Origin: Phycisphaerales bacterium
GTDB taxonomy: Bacteria; Planctomycetota; Phycisphaerae; Phycisphaerales; UBA1924
DNA: 64,000 nt
Assembly: GCA_028289195.1 (NCBI GenBank)
Contig: JANQQR010000006.1
Location: forward strand, 186,001 to 250,000
Reading direction: 5' to 3'
Positions 51,139 to 59,703 of this stretch are shown one piece after another. Under the pieces are notes generated by a model. The model was given only the letters and a program-made list of their open reading frames with translations, was not told the origin of the DNA and ran no database searches. How positions within the stretch are numbered: the stretch's first letter is position 1; every line of letters starts with the position of its first letter. The position numbers and the translations under genes were made by a program.

Positions 51139-54087
51139 TCACCAGTCGAGAGTGGAGTGGAAGGCGGCGGAGAGGTCGGAGACAGGGATGTTCGCGTCCC
51201 CTGTATCCAGTTTCCCGCGGTCGGTGACTTGGATGCGCCAATCGGCGTACCCGGACAAGCGTTCAAGAACTGACTCTCCAAGTCGATCCGTCTGCACCTG
51301 AACGAGGTAGGTCGATTGCAGGAACTCAAACATCCCTCCAGAGCCAATGCTCGGAGGGACTTCCCATTCCAAACCGGCGGACGCGCCTTCGGCGCGAGCT
51401 GCGATCGTCATTTCCGCCGCTGCCACCGCCATGCCACCGTCTGAGACATCATGAGCGGCGAGCACCCCACCTGTTTGCACGCAGTCTGAGATCAGCTTGG
51501 CCAACACGGGGCCGTGCTCGAGCATGCTGCTTGACGCGCCGGATGCGCCGCCAACCAGGACGAGATCGCTGGTAACAGCCTTCAGATCCATCGTCACACA
51601 CTTCGAAACATCCTCCACCTCCGCCACGCCCGTGATCAGCAGCGTCGGGGGGATCTCGATGAGCGAGCCGTCCTTGGTCCTGAACTGGTTGTTCAGCGAG
51701 TCCTTGCCGCTGATGAACGGCGCCCTGTACGCCTTGGCGGCGTCGTAGCACCCCATGCAGGCGCGGACGAGCGCGCCCATGTTCTCCGGGCGATCGCAGC
51801 TGGGCCAGCAGAAGTTGTCGAGGATCGCGATCTTGTCGGGGTTCGCTCCCACGCACACGAGGTTGCGCACGCACTCGTCGACCGCCGCCAGCGCCATGAG
51901 GTACGGATCGCCGCCCTTGGCAGGGTCGCCGATCGGCGTCGCCATGCCGCAGGCGATCGCCAGGCCCTTCTTCGAGCCCGGCACCGGCTGGATCACCGCC
52001 GCGTCGCCCGGGCCGATGCCGCCGGGCCCGACCAGCGGCTTGATCACCGTGTTGCCCTGCACCTCGTGGTCGTACTGCCGGATGATCCAGCGCTTCGAGG
52101 CAATATTCGGATCGCGCAGCAGGTCCAGCAGCGTCGACTTCACGTCGATGTCGGCGGGCGCATCCTCTTCCCCCTCTGCCCCTTTGCCCCTCTGCCCCTC
52201 TGCCCCTACTCCCCCCGACGCCTCCCGCGTCGGCATCGGAATCCCGTCATGCAAGAACGCCATCCCGAGGCGCCCGACCTCAACGCCTTCGTAGTGCAGG
52301 ATCAGCTCGCGGTCCGGCGTGCCGAACTCGCCGAGATCGGCCAGCTCCACCGACTCCTCGTCGCAGATCGACTGCAGCGTCGCGACCTTCTCCGCCGGCA
52401 CCGCCAGGATCATGCGCTCCTGGCTCTCGGAGATCCAGATCTCGTCGTAGCGCAGGCCGTCGTACTTCAGCGGGGCCCTGTCGAGGTGCACCTCGGCGCC
52501 GAGCTTCTCGCCCATCTCGCCGATGGCGGATGAGAAGCCGCCGGCGCCGCAGTCGGTGATCGCGCTGTAGAGGCAGCCCGACTCGTGGTCGCGTGCGCGC
52601 AGGATCGCGTCCAGCGTGCGCTTCTCCTCGATCGCGTTGCCGATCTGCACGGCGTGACTGAACTCGTCGGCGTGCTCGTCGGTCAGTTCGGCGCTGCTGA
52701 ACGTCGCCCCGTGGATGCCGTCGCGACCCGTGCGCCCGCCCAGGGCGATGATCCGGTCGCCGGGCTCGGCGTCGCCGTGGGTCAGATCGATGGGCATCAC
52801 GCCCACGCAGCCGCAGAACACGAGCGGGTTGCCGATGTAGCGATTGTCGAAGTGCACGGCCCCATTCAGCGTTGGTATGCCCATCCGGTTGCCGTAGTCG
52901 CGCACGCCCTCGACGACGCGCTTGAGGATCCGGCGCGGGTGCAGGCAGCCCTCTGGCACGTCGTCCATGGGCATGTCGGGCATGGCCACGCAGAAGACGT
53001 CTGTGTTGGCGATGGGCTTGGCGCTCAGTCCGGTGCCCATAATGTCGCGGATGCACCCCCCCACCCCCGTCGCCGCCCCGCCGTAGGGCTCGATGGCGCT
53101 GGGGTGGTTGTGCGTCTCGACCTTCACGCACACCGCGTTCTCGTCGTCGAACTTGATGATGCCAGCGTTGTCCACGAACACGCTGAGCGTCCAGTCGAGG
53201 CCCTCCTCGATCAGCTCGTGCGTCGCCGCGGCAACGGTGCTCTTGAGCAGGTTGTCGATCTCGACCGTGCCATCGTCGTGAACCGTCACACCCGGCCGGC
53301 CCGCCCACTGAATGATGTCGTCCGCCGGCGGCGTGTAGCGCACGGAGCTCTTGAGCGTCTTGTGGACGCAGTGCTCGCTCCAGGTCTGGGCCAGCGTTTC
53401 GAGCTCGACATCCGTCGGCTCGCGCCCCTGGGCCTTGTAGTAGTCCTGGATCGCCTTCATCTCGTCGAGCGAGAGGAACAGGTGCCCCTCGCGCGAGAGC
53501 ACCTTCAGCTCTTCTTCGCTGAGCGTGGTGATGGTCGCGTGGCGGAGCGTCTGGTCGGCGGGCGGAAGCTCGGGAAACGACCCGGGCGTGTACGCCTCGC
53601 GGTGCACCGACTCGATCACGCCGTTGGCCAGCAGGCGCCTTGCGAGGAACTCCGCCTGCTCGCCGGTGATGCCCTTGAAGTCGTAGCGCAGGCCCGACAT
53701 CACGTGGGCGTCGGCGCTGCCGGTGAGGTCTTCGATGGCGTCCTGGACGGTCTGTGCCGCGGGGTCCATGACGCCGGGCAGCGGGTGGACCTCCACGATC
53801 TCGACGCCCGCGCCGGGCGCCTCGCTGCCGAAGTGCGATCGCTCGAGGACCGGGTCGGTGAGCAGCCCGGTGCGCACGCGCTCGAGCTGGGCGTCGTCCA
53901 AGGGACTCTCGATGAGGTACACGCGCGCCGTGCGCACCGACCGGCACTCCACGCCCAGGTCGCCGGCCTGCTTCTTCACCGAATCGGCGCGCGGATCGCC
54001 CGCCTGCTCGCTGGGCCAGACCTCGATGCGCCGGAGCGTGCGCGGGGCGTTCGTTGCGGGTTCGATCGCGGCAGATGGCTGGTTCAC
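51139..54087 (-). CDS. purL: Phosphoribosylformylglycinamidine synthase (PurS-like domains fused to PurL)
   Basis: This 982-residue synthetase converts FGAR to FGAM using ATP and ammonia from PurQ. Residues ~18-90 and ~95-170 look like two PurS-type domains (the second has DPAAQTVQDAIEDL and ARRLLANGVIESVHREAY), followed by a linker and the PurL core from about 195. Core features are LETLAQTWSEHCVHKTLKS, VKVETHNHPSAIEPYGGAATG (in parts), and GGRTGRDGIHGATFSSAEL. A Gly/Glu-rich insert at ~620-640 is coded by an 8-bp tandem repeat. The start is GTG with TAGGAT 6 nt upstream, hence leaderless. The DinB-like gene follows closely. Confidence 0.95.
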   Translation of the reverse strand: MNQPSAAIEPATNAPRTLRRIEVWPSEQAGDPRADSVKKQAGDLGVECRSVRTARVYLIESPLDDAQLERVRTGLLTDPVLERSHFGSEAPGAGVEIVEVHPLPGVMDPAAQTVQDAIEDLTGSADAHVMSGLRYDFKGITGEQAEFLARRLLANGVIESVHREAYTPGSFPELPPADQTLRHATITTLSEEELKVLSREGHLFLSLDEMKAIQDYYKAQGREPTDVELETLAQTWSEHCVHKTLKSSVRYTPPADDIIQWAGRPGVTVHDDGTVEIDNLLKSTVAAATHELIEEGLDWTLSVFVDNAGIIKFDDENAVCVKVETHNHPSAIEPYGGAATGVGGCIRDIMGTGLSAKPIANTDVFCVAMPDMPMDDVPEGCLHPRRILKRVVEGVRDYGNRMGIPTLNGAVHFDNRYIGNPLVFCGCVGVMPIDLTHGDAEPGDRIIALGGRTGRDGIHGATFSSAELTDEHADEFSHAVQIGNAIEEKRTLDAILRARDHESGCLYSAITDCGAGGFSSAIGEMGEKLGAEVHLDRAPLKYDGLRYDEIWISESQERMILAVPAEKVATLQSICDEESVELADLGEFGTPDRELILHYEGVEVGRLGMAFLHDGIPMPTREASGGVGAEGQRGKGAEGEEDAPADIDVKSTLLDLLRDPNIASKRWIIRQYDHEVQGNTVIKPLVGPGGIGPGDAAVIQPVPGSKKGLAIACGMATPIGDPAKGGDPYLMALAAVDECVRNLVCVGANPDKIAILDNFCWPSCDRPENMGALVRACMGCYDAAKAYRAPFISGKDSLNNQFRTKDGSLIEIPPTLLITGVAEVEDVSKCVTMDLKAVTSDLVLVGGASGASSSMLEHGPVLAKLISDCVQTGGVLAAHDVSDGGMAVAAAEMTIAARAEGASAGLEWEVPPSIGSGGMFEFLQSTYLVQVQTDRLGESVLERLSGYADWRIQVTDRGKLDTGDANIPVSDLSAAFHSTLDW
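52175..52206. repeat. Tandem 8-bp repeat inside purL
   Basis: Four copies of TCTGCCCC (one reads TTTGCCCC) run in tandem on the plus strand, coding the Gly/Glu-rich insert of PurL on the minus strand. The unit length is not a multiple of three, so copy changes would shift the reading frame. Confidence 0.8.
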
Positions 54088-54093
54088 AGCGAC

Positions 54094-54099
54094 ATCCTA
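54094..54099 (-). promoter_or_regulatory. -10-like box TAGGAT of purL
   Basis: TAGGAT ends 6 nt before the purL GTG at 54087, placing +1 at the start codon. Confidence 0.5.
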
Positions 54100-54130
54100 G
54101 CGGACGCCCCGGGGCCTCCCAGCGCGCCTG

Positions 54131-54136
54131 TACACT
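54131..54136 (+). promoter_or_regulatory. -10-like box TACACT of rnhA
   Basis: TACACT ends 6 nt before ATG 54143. Divergent purL has TAGGAT at 54094-54099, so two leaderless promoters share a 55-bp gap. Confidence 0.5.
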
Positions 54137-54142
54137 CCGCCC

Positions 54143-54610
54143 ATGACCACGGACGGCGCAGACAAACCCCACGTCGAGCTCTACACCGATGGCGCCTGCT
54201 CGGGCAACCCCGGGCCGGGCGGCTGGGCCTACATCCTGCGCCACCCCGCCTCGGGCAAAGAGGTCGAGCGCTCCGGCGGAGCGTCCGAGACCACCAACAA
54301 CCGGATGGAGCTGACGGCGGTCATCGAGGGCCTGGGCGCGATCAAGAAGCCGAGCGTCGTCGACGTCTACTCCGACAGCCAGTACCTCCTCAAGGGCCTC
54401 AACGAGTGGATGGACGGCTGGATCGCCAAGGGCTGGAAGAACAGCGCCAAGAAACCGGTCAAGAACCGCGAGCTCTGGGAGCAGCTCGACGGGCTCCGCA
54501 AGACCCACGAGCTCCGATATCACTGGATCAAGGGCCACAACGAGCACCCCGAGAACGAGCGCTGCGACGAGCTGGCCGTGATCGAGCGGGACCGGTTCGC
54601 GGGGCGCTGA
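54143..54610 (+). CDS. rnhA: Ribonuclease HI
   Basis: This 155-residue enzyme cleaves RNA in RNA-DNA hybrids. The catalytic carboxylates are in [18 protein letters not shown] (Asp), [13 protein letters not shown] (Glu), [15 protein letters not shown] (Asp) and the late NERCDELA (Asp), with the basic helix [20 protein letters not shown] between. Length equals E. coli RNase HI. The mRNA is probably leaderless. Nothing odd is seen. Confidence 0.97.
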   Translation: MTTDGADKPHVELYTDGACSGNPGPGGWAYILRHPASGKEVERSGGASETTNNRMELTAVIEGLGAIKKPSVVDVYSDSQYLLKGLNEWMDGWIAKGWKNSAKKPVKNRELWEQLDGLRKTHELRYHWIKGHNEHPENERCDELAVIERDRFAGR

Positions 54611-54761
54611 GCGGATCGTTGCGCCGGGGCAACACAGGCGTTCCGAGAATCCCGGGGCCCCGCAGACCGGGGAGGCGGGCGCGCCGCGCAGGCGTCAAGG
54701 TCGCCTCGCCCCGTTCGCCCAGGCGCTAGGAACCGGCCTGTCTGGATTGGACGATTGGGGC

Positions 54762-55661
54762 ATGAAGAACCCCGTGTCCATCCACATCCTGGTTCTTCTG
54801 GGGGGCCTCGGCCTGGCCTTCTGGCAGGCGCCGCGCATCGCGGCACTCATCGATCGCACGATCGACGGGCTCTGGAACCAGAATCCGGAGTTCGCCTATC
54901 GGAGCAACTCCGGCGTGACCACGCTTGATGAGGACCTCGCGCTGGCCCGCGCCATCAACTCCGGCCCCGAGTCCGGATCGCTCGACTCTCTCGAGGCCAT
55001 CCTCGACGAGGCCCGGGAGTCGCGTGAGTCGGGCGAGCCCGTGGCGAGCGCCGCAGAGAGCCCCGCCGACTCCGTCAGCCAGCCGGCGCCCAACGCGCAG
55101 GCGCCCGCTGTCGTCGGCTCGGCGTTCGAGCTCTCGCCGGCTCTCGCCGCGTCGGGCGCCGAAGCCCCGGACCCCGCGAGCCTCGTGCGCATGGATGAAG
55201 CGCTCGTCTCCGGCTCGCGCACCGGGTTCGTTGAGACAGCCGAGACCCGCGTCGGTCGCGCCTACATGGACGCGCTCGAGGGCGACGACAAGATCGCCCA
55301 GGCGTTCTCGACCATCAACGCCGCCCCGGTGTCCCCGCCGACCTCGGATCTCATGCTCGACGCTGGCGCCCTGCTGGCGGACGAGGAAGGACCGTTCCTC
55401 GCCCGCGACGAGACCCTCGAAGACCGACCCATCGACCCCGCCGCGTTCAGCCTCAAGACCGCATGGGCCGCCCTCGCGGGCACGGGCGCCGTCAGGACCG
55501 GCGCCCAGGCAGACCCGACACGATTCAGCTTCCCCGCCAACTGGAAACTCGGCCTGCGGGCCCCTCCGCTCGTGATCATCGGCCCCGAAGGCTCTGGCCT
55601 GGCCGACTCAGACGAATCGATCGCCGACGCGTTCGACGGCCTCGAAGCCGACGACAACTAG
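54762..55661 (+). CDS. Hypothetical protein with N-terminal membrane anchor
   Basis: This 299-residue protein has one N-terminal hydrophobic segment (about residues 4-22, VSIHILVLLGGLGLAFWQAP) and a long acidic, Ser/Ala/Pro-rich, probably disordered remainder, with some ordered-looking sequence near the end (FSFPANWKLGLRAPPLVIIGPEG). No domain is recognised. ATG 54762 follows a weak GGGG; an in-frame TTG at 54747 would add 5 residues. It stands alone between rnhA and convergent thyX. The function is unknown. Confidence 0.72.
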   Translation: MKNPVSIHILVLLGGLGLAFWQAPRIAALIDRTIDGLWNQNPEFAYRSNSGVTTLDEDLALARAINSGPESGSLDSLEAILDEARESRESGEPVASAAESPADSVSQPAPNAQAPAVVGSAFELSPALAASGAEAPDPASLVRMDEALVSGSRTGFVETAETRVGRAYMDALEGDDKIAQAFSTINAAPVSPPTSDLMLDAGALLADEEGPFLARDETLEDRPIDPAAFSLKTAWAALAGTGAVRTGAQADPTRFSFPANWKLGLRAPPLVIIGPEGSGLADSDESIADAFDGLEADDN

Positions 55662-55700
55662 GCGGCGATCCTCTCCGTACTCCTCCCCCGTCAGCGGCGG

Positions 55701-55720
55701 GCGCGGGCTCACGCCCGCGC
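55701..55720. other. 8-bp hairpin spanning the thyX stop
   Basis: GCGCGGGC-TCAC-GCCCGCGC is a perfect inverted repeat with the thyX stop codon in its loop. It could end transcription from both converging genes but has no T-run on either side. Confidence 0.4.
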
Positions 55721-56629
55721 GCCGTCCATTCCAAGCTGCTCGCGCTTGGCCTGCCACTCGGCCTGCTCGCGCTTGTTCGTGGAGTCGATCTCCGCGCCCC
55801 CGGCGCGGATCGCCTCGATCTCCAGGCGCGTCAGACGCATCGATTCCATCTCGTAGTCGCGGAAGGCCTCGACGGTCACAGGGACGATCGGTGCGATCAG
55901 GTCCCACATCGCCTGGGCGTAGTCGCGGATCTCCGCCTGGGCGTGGGCGTCCAGACGCAGCGAGAGGAACCGGAGGATGTTGTGCAGGTCGCACTTCCAG
56001 TACCACTCGGTGTAGATGCTCTGGGGCAGGCCGATGCGGGCCTGCTCGCGTGAGACGCCGTCTTCGTGCAGGCGCTCGTACTCGGCGTAGAGCGCCTCGG
56101 CCTTGGCGAGGTACTCGAGGAAGTCGCCCGCGGTGCCGGCGCCGATCGACTCCTCGCCGCCCTGGCGATTGCTCGTCGACTGGCGGTGCACGTTCTCCGT
56201 CGTGGGCCGGTAGAAGCGGTCGGGCATCACCGAGTAGCGCCCGGAGTACTCGTTCACGTTCGCGGTGCGGTGCCGGATCCACTGGCGGGCCACGAAGATG
56301 GGCATCGCGCAGTGGAACTTGAACTCCACCATCTCGAACGGCGTGGTGTGCCGGTGGCGGAGGAGGTAGCGGATCAGGCCGCGGTCTTCGCTGATCTTCT
56401 TGGTGCCCTGCCCGTACGACACGCGGGCGGCCTGCACGATCGCCATGTCGGCCGTCTGCCCCTCGGGCACGAGGCGCGGCATGACATCGCACAGCGCGAC
56501 GAACCCGTGGTCATGGACATCGATCTGGCGTCGGAGGTCGCCCCCCATCAGGTCGATCAGCGGGGCCTCGGGTTTGGTGCTCGCAACGCCCGCTGTCTCC
56601 GGCTTCATCTCGGCGATCTGCTCCGTCAT
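55709..56629 (-). CDS. thyX: FAD-dependent thymidylate synthase
   Basis: This 306-residue flavoenzyme methylates dUMP to dTMP using methylene-tetrahydrofolate and FAD. The ThyX signature RHRTANVNEYSGRYS is present near residue 115, preceded by the FKFHCAMPIFVARQWI helix. It is longer than the usual ~220-260 residues because of an N-terminal extension and a C-terminal tail. A GGAGGAACGAGG ribosome-binding site precedes the ATG, with TACCCT further up. No thyA is in the window, so this may be the cell's dTMP source. Confidence 0.95.
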   Translation of the reverse strand: MTEQIAEMKPETAGVASTKPEAPLIDLMGGDLRRQIDVHDHGFVALCDVMPRLVPEGQTADMAIVQAARVSYGQGTKKISEDRGLIRYLLRHRHTTPFEMVEFKFHCAMPIFVARQWIRHRTANVNEYSGRYSVMPDRFYRPTTENVHRQSTSNRQGGEESIGAGTAGDFLEYLAKAEALYAEYERLHEDGVSREQARIGLPQSIYTEWYWKCDLHNILRFLSLRLDAHAQAEIRDYAQAMWDLIAPIVPVTVEAFRDYEMESMRLTRLEIEAIRAGGAEIDSTNKREQAEWQAKREQLGMDGARA

Positions 56630-56680
56630 GCGCCTCGTTCCTCCGTGATCAGATGATCACCGAGGGTACCAGACGCCCGC

Positions 56681-58120
56681 TCAGTGGTGGTCGGCCGCCT
56701 TGGCGACCAGATCCCTGGGGATGAGCAGTGTGAGGGCCGAGGCGACGAGCAGCAGCCCGCCGAACCCCGCGAATGCGACGTTGATCCGCCAGGGCTCGAG
56801 GTTCGGCGCATCCGAGACGGTGGTCATCCCGAAGAACAGGTACGCCAGCGGGGCGCACAGCGAGCTGAACGCCCACCCGGCCCCCATCATCAGGCTGGTC
56901 ACCAGCGACGTGTGACCCGGCTGCAGGCGCTGGGCCAGGCTCGCGGCCGGCGGGAAGGTCGCAAAGAACCCGATCGCCGTCAGCCCCGTGCACAGGTAGA
57001 CCGGCGCCATCAACCAGAGGCTGAACCCGCCGAGGTCGTACATCAGGTCGCCCACCGGGCCGAGCACCATCGCGAACGCCGCGCCGATGAGGCTCAGGTA
57101 CACCAGCGGCCCCCACTCGCGCCCACGCTTGATGACGCGCCCGGTCGTGAGCACCGAGATGCCCATGCCGATCGTGAGCGCCGCGCCGAGGTAGCCGTTC
57201 TGCAGCGCCGCCGCGTTGGCCAGCGCCCGCTCGGCGGCTTCGGCGGACTCGAACTTGTCGGCGCCGAACGCGCCGCTCTGCACGAGCTTGGACTTGGCCC
57301 ACACGTTGAGCATGATCACGAGGATGCCCACGTTGAACGTGAAGCGCAGGGCGTTCTGCACCGTGAGCACCGCGATCGCCCGCCAGCGCCGCGCGGACTC
57401 ACCGGGGGCGAACGAGGCGTGGATCTCCGAGTGGTTGTCGTGGCGATGGCCCACGTGGCGCAGGCGCAGGTGTAGCACGATCGCCGCCACGAGGCACGGC
57501 GGGACCAGCCAGATCAGGTAGGGCATGCCCTGCCCGTCGTCGAGCGAGTTGATCCAGGGACCCAGCATCGATCCGGCGGCGTGGCCCGCCATGCCCGCGC
57601 TGATGAAGATGCCGATCGCCTGGGCCCGGCCGTTGCGGAAAAGGTGGGTTCCGGCCTGACCGGCGAGCGCCGTCGAGATCGGGTGGTAGAAGCCCACCGC
57701 GATCACGCCGATCACCTGCAGCACCGCCAGCTGCCAGAACGACTGGGCGAAACCGATCGAGCCGATGCTCGCCGCCCCGATCGCCAGGCCCAGCGGGCCG
57801 CACAGGCGCGTGTCGTACTTGTCGGTCAGCCACGCGAAGAACGGCTGCAGGGCTCCTGAGAAGATCGGCGTCGCCATGATCACGAAGGTCACCTGGGACG
57901 GCGTCAGGTCCAGGCGCTCCCGCAGCGGCCAGAGCAGCGACGACAGCAGGATCGGGAACACGTCGATCAGGGCGTGCGATCCGAACAGCGACCAGTAGTC
58001 GAGCCTCGTCGCCGCCTTCGAGCCGTTCTTCGATGCTGGGCGCTGCGCACCGTTCACATCCGACGCGGCCTGAGAATGGTTGGCCACGCCGTTGGAATGT
58101 GTCTCGTGAGGTTCGGGCAT
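56681..58120 (-). CDS. MFS transporter, fosmidomycin-resistance-like
   Basis: This 479-residue major facilitator protein has 12 predicted helices. It opens DYWSLFGSHALIDVFPILLSSL and continues ITP-like helix boundaries as in the Fsr (fosmidomycin resistance) subfamily. The helix 2-3 loop FAWLTDKYDTR is typical MFS. An extra ~60-residue cytoplasmic region lies between helices 6 and 7, including a His-rich stretch (HVGHRHDNHSEIH) and Ala/Glu-rich helix (FESAEAAERALANAAALQ). Fsr proteins are proton-driven exporters; the substrate here is unknown. It lies 51 bp upstream of the thyX start on the same strand. Confidence 0.88.
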   Translation of the reverse strand: MPEPHETHSNGVANHSQAASDVNGAQRPASKNGSKAATRLDYWSLFGSHALIDVFPILLSSLLWPLRERLDLTPSQVTFVIMATPIFSGALQPFFAWLTDKYDTRLCGPLGLAIGAASIGSIGFAQSFWQLAVLQVIGVIAVGFYHPISTALAGQAGTHLFRNGRAQAIGIFISAGMAGHAAGSMLGPWINSLDDGQGMPYLIWLVPPCLVAAIVLHLRLRHVGHRHDNHSEIHASFAPGESARRWRAIAVLTVQNALRFTFNVGILVIMLNVWAKSKLVQSGAFGADKFESAEAAERALANAAALQNGYLGAALTIGMGISVLTTGRVIKRGREWGPLVYLSLIGAAFAMVLGPVGDLMYDLGGFSLWLMAPVYLCTGLTAIGFFATFPPAASLAQRLQPGHTSLVTSLMMGAGWAFSSLCAPLAYLFFGMTTVSDAPNLEPWRINVAFAGFGGLLLVASALTLLIPRDLVAKAADHH

Positions 58121-58171
58121 CAGCGGAGCAACAATAGGCCGCCGATCACACGATTCCTTGCACGGGGTTGA

Positions 58172-58981
58172 TCAAATATCGTTCGGTGCGTCCGCCTCGA
58201 GCACGGGCCCCGACACCCGGGACATGCCGACGAACATGCAGCCAAGGACGAATCCCAGAATAGACGCTCCCGCGACCGGCCACGTCCAGCTCATCGCCTG
58301 CATGGCGCTCTCGATGGGCTTGTTCTTGGCGCGATAGAGCGTCGGCGGCGTGACCTGCAGCATCGCGTGGTACATCCACAGGTCGCCCTCGCGCCCGACC
58401 TCGGCGCGGTGCGCCGGATCGGCCAGCTGGTCCAGCTCCCTGTAGCTCCCGGTGAATTCCTCGAACGCGCCGCCCGTCGTGCCCTGCTCACCGGGAGGGA
58501 GCAGCTCGATGAACCGGTAGCGCCAGTCCCGCCGGCGCACCAGGCCCCACGATTCCGGCTCGTAGCCCTCGGCGGGCAGGCGCATCGCCGCGATCAGGCG
58601 CGGCTCGATCTCCCCCGACTCGAAACCCGCGGCAAGCTCGTCGGTCGACTGAGCGCCCTCGGCCATCAGCATGACCCGAAGCCAGTCTTCGTGCTGCATG
58701 AGATCGGGCAGGCGCGGGTCGACCTTCACCCCCTCGAGGCTCTGCGTCAGCACCTCGCCACGCCAGCGGATCTCCAGACGCTCCGGATCCTCGAGCGTGG
58801 CGATCTCGACCGATTCGTCCAGGTACTCGAACTCCGGCGCCCTGAACTGCTCGTAGAACCACACGACGGGGAACTCGCGATCGTCCAGGCGCATCGCCAT
58901 CGTCGGGATGCTCACAGCCATACCGATCGTGCACAGCACGAGCAGCGCGATCCCGATCGTTCTCATCCGAGAAGGCTTCAC
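58172..58981 (-). CDS. Unknown membrane protein at the end of the oxidase operon
   Basis: This 269-residue protein has an N-terminal transmembrane helix (about 8-28, IGIALLVLCTIGMAVSIPTMA), a ~200-residue extracytoplasmic domain, and a C-terminal helix (about 237-255, WPVAGASILGFVLGCMFVGM). No domain or cofactor motif is recognised. The GTG start at 58981 has GGAAGGAG 10 nt upstream; an ATG five codons later is a weaker choice. It follows ctaF by 76 bp on the same strand, so an assembly or accessory role in the terminal oxidase is plausible but unproved. Confidence 0.7.
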   Translation of the reverse strand: MKPSRMRTIGIALLVLCTIGMAVSIPTMAMRLDDREFPVVWFYEQFRAPEFEYLDESVEIATLEDPERLEIRWRGEVLTQSLEGVKVDPRLPDLMQHEDWLRVMLMAEGAQSTDELAAGFESGEIEPRLIAAMRLPAEGYEPESWGLVRRRDWRYRFIELLPPGEQGTTGGAFEEFTGSYRELDQLADPAHRAEVGREGDLWMYHAMLQVTPPTLYRAKNKPIESAMQAMSWTWPVAGASILGFVLGCMFVGMSRVSGPVLEADAPNDI

Positions 58982-59057
58982 GAGCGCAGGTCTCCTTCCG
59001 CCTCACCACCACCCCGAGAGGTGCGCCCGCCGGTCGCTCCTCGCGCCGGCGAGCCCG

Positions 59058-59669
59058 TCAGTGATCGTCCGCGTGGTCGTCGGACGCGTGATCGTCTCCG
59101 GAGTGGTCGTCGCCGGAGTGATCATCGCCCGAGTGGTCGTCGCCGTGATCCTCGCCGTGGTGGGCGTCAGGCGAGTTCTCGCGTGCCGCCTGGGTCACAC
59201 CGGCGCCGTCGACGCGATTGCCGTCGGCGTCGAGGTGCTTGTTGCCCCCGACGACGATCGGCGCCAGCTCCTGGCGATCGATCGAGCCGCGGGCGGCGAG
59301 GTCGGCGAGCGTGAGGCCGATGAACAGCAGGACGCCGAACATCGTTGCGCCGACGACGACGGTGTTCATCGGCTTGTCGTACTTGAGGTGCATGAAGTAG
59401 GCCGCGACGAGCGTGGCCTTAATGACCGCGATCACCATGGCCATGATGATGTGAGGCGTCGGGCCGATCTCGATGACGGAGTGGCCGATGACGATCTCGT
59501 GGATGTTGCTCGTCCAGACCGTCAGCGCGGTCAGGAAGAGCAGGATGACGAACACCCATGTCATGGTGCCCAGCGGCGTGTGGTGCTCGTGGCCGCCCTC
59601 GTGGGCCTCGTCGAGGCTGAGGGTCTCGTCCGGATCGATCGTCGTCGGATGGTGGATTTCGTGATTCAT
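59058..59669 (-). CDS. ctaF: Cytochrome c oxidase subunit IV (CtaF-like) with His/Asp-rich tail
   Basis: This 203-residue small oxidase subunit has three hydrophobic helices (about 36-54, 70-92 and 103-125, including VIKATLVAAYFMHLKY, typical of bacterial subunit IV). The last ~35 residues are a His/Asp-rich repeat (GDDHS units) not seen in ordinary subunit IV and probably metal-binding. The gene sits directly after ctaE (34-bp gap). Identification rests on the helix pattern plus operon position. Confidence 0.85.
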   Translation of the reverse strand: MNHEIHHPTTIDPDETLSLDEAHEGGHEHHTPLGTMTWVFVILLFLTALTVWTSNIHEIVIGHSVIEIGPTPHIIMAMVIAVIKATLVAAYFMHLKYDKPMNTVVVGATMFGVLLFIGLTLADLAARGSIDRQELAPIVVGGNKHLDADGNRVDGAGVTQAARENSPDAHHGEDHGDDHSGDDHSGDDHSGDDHASDDHADDH

Positions 59670-59703
59670 GGCGCGTGGCTCGATCGGGCTTCCAGAGGAC
59701 GGA

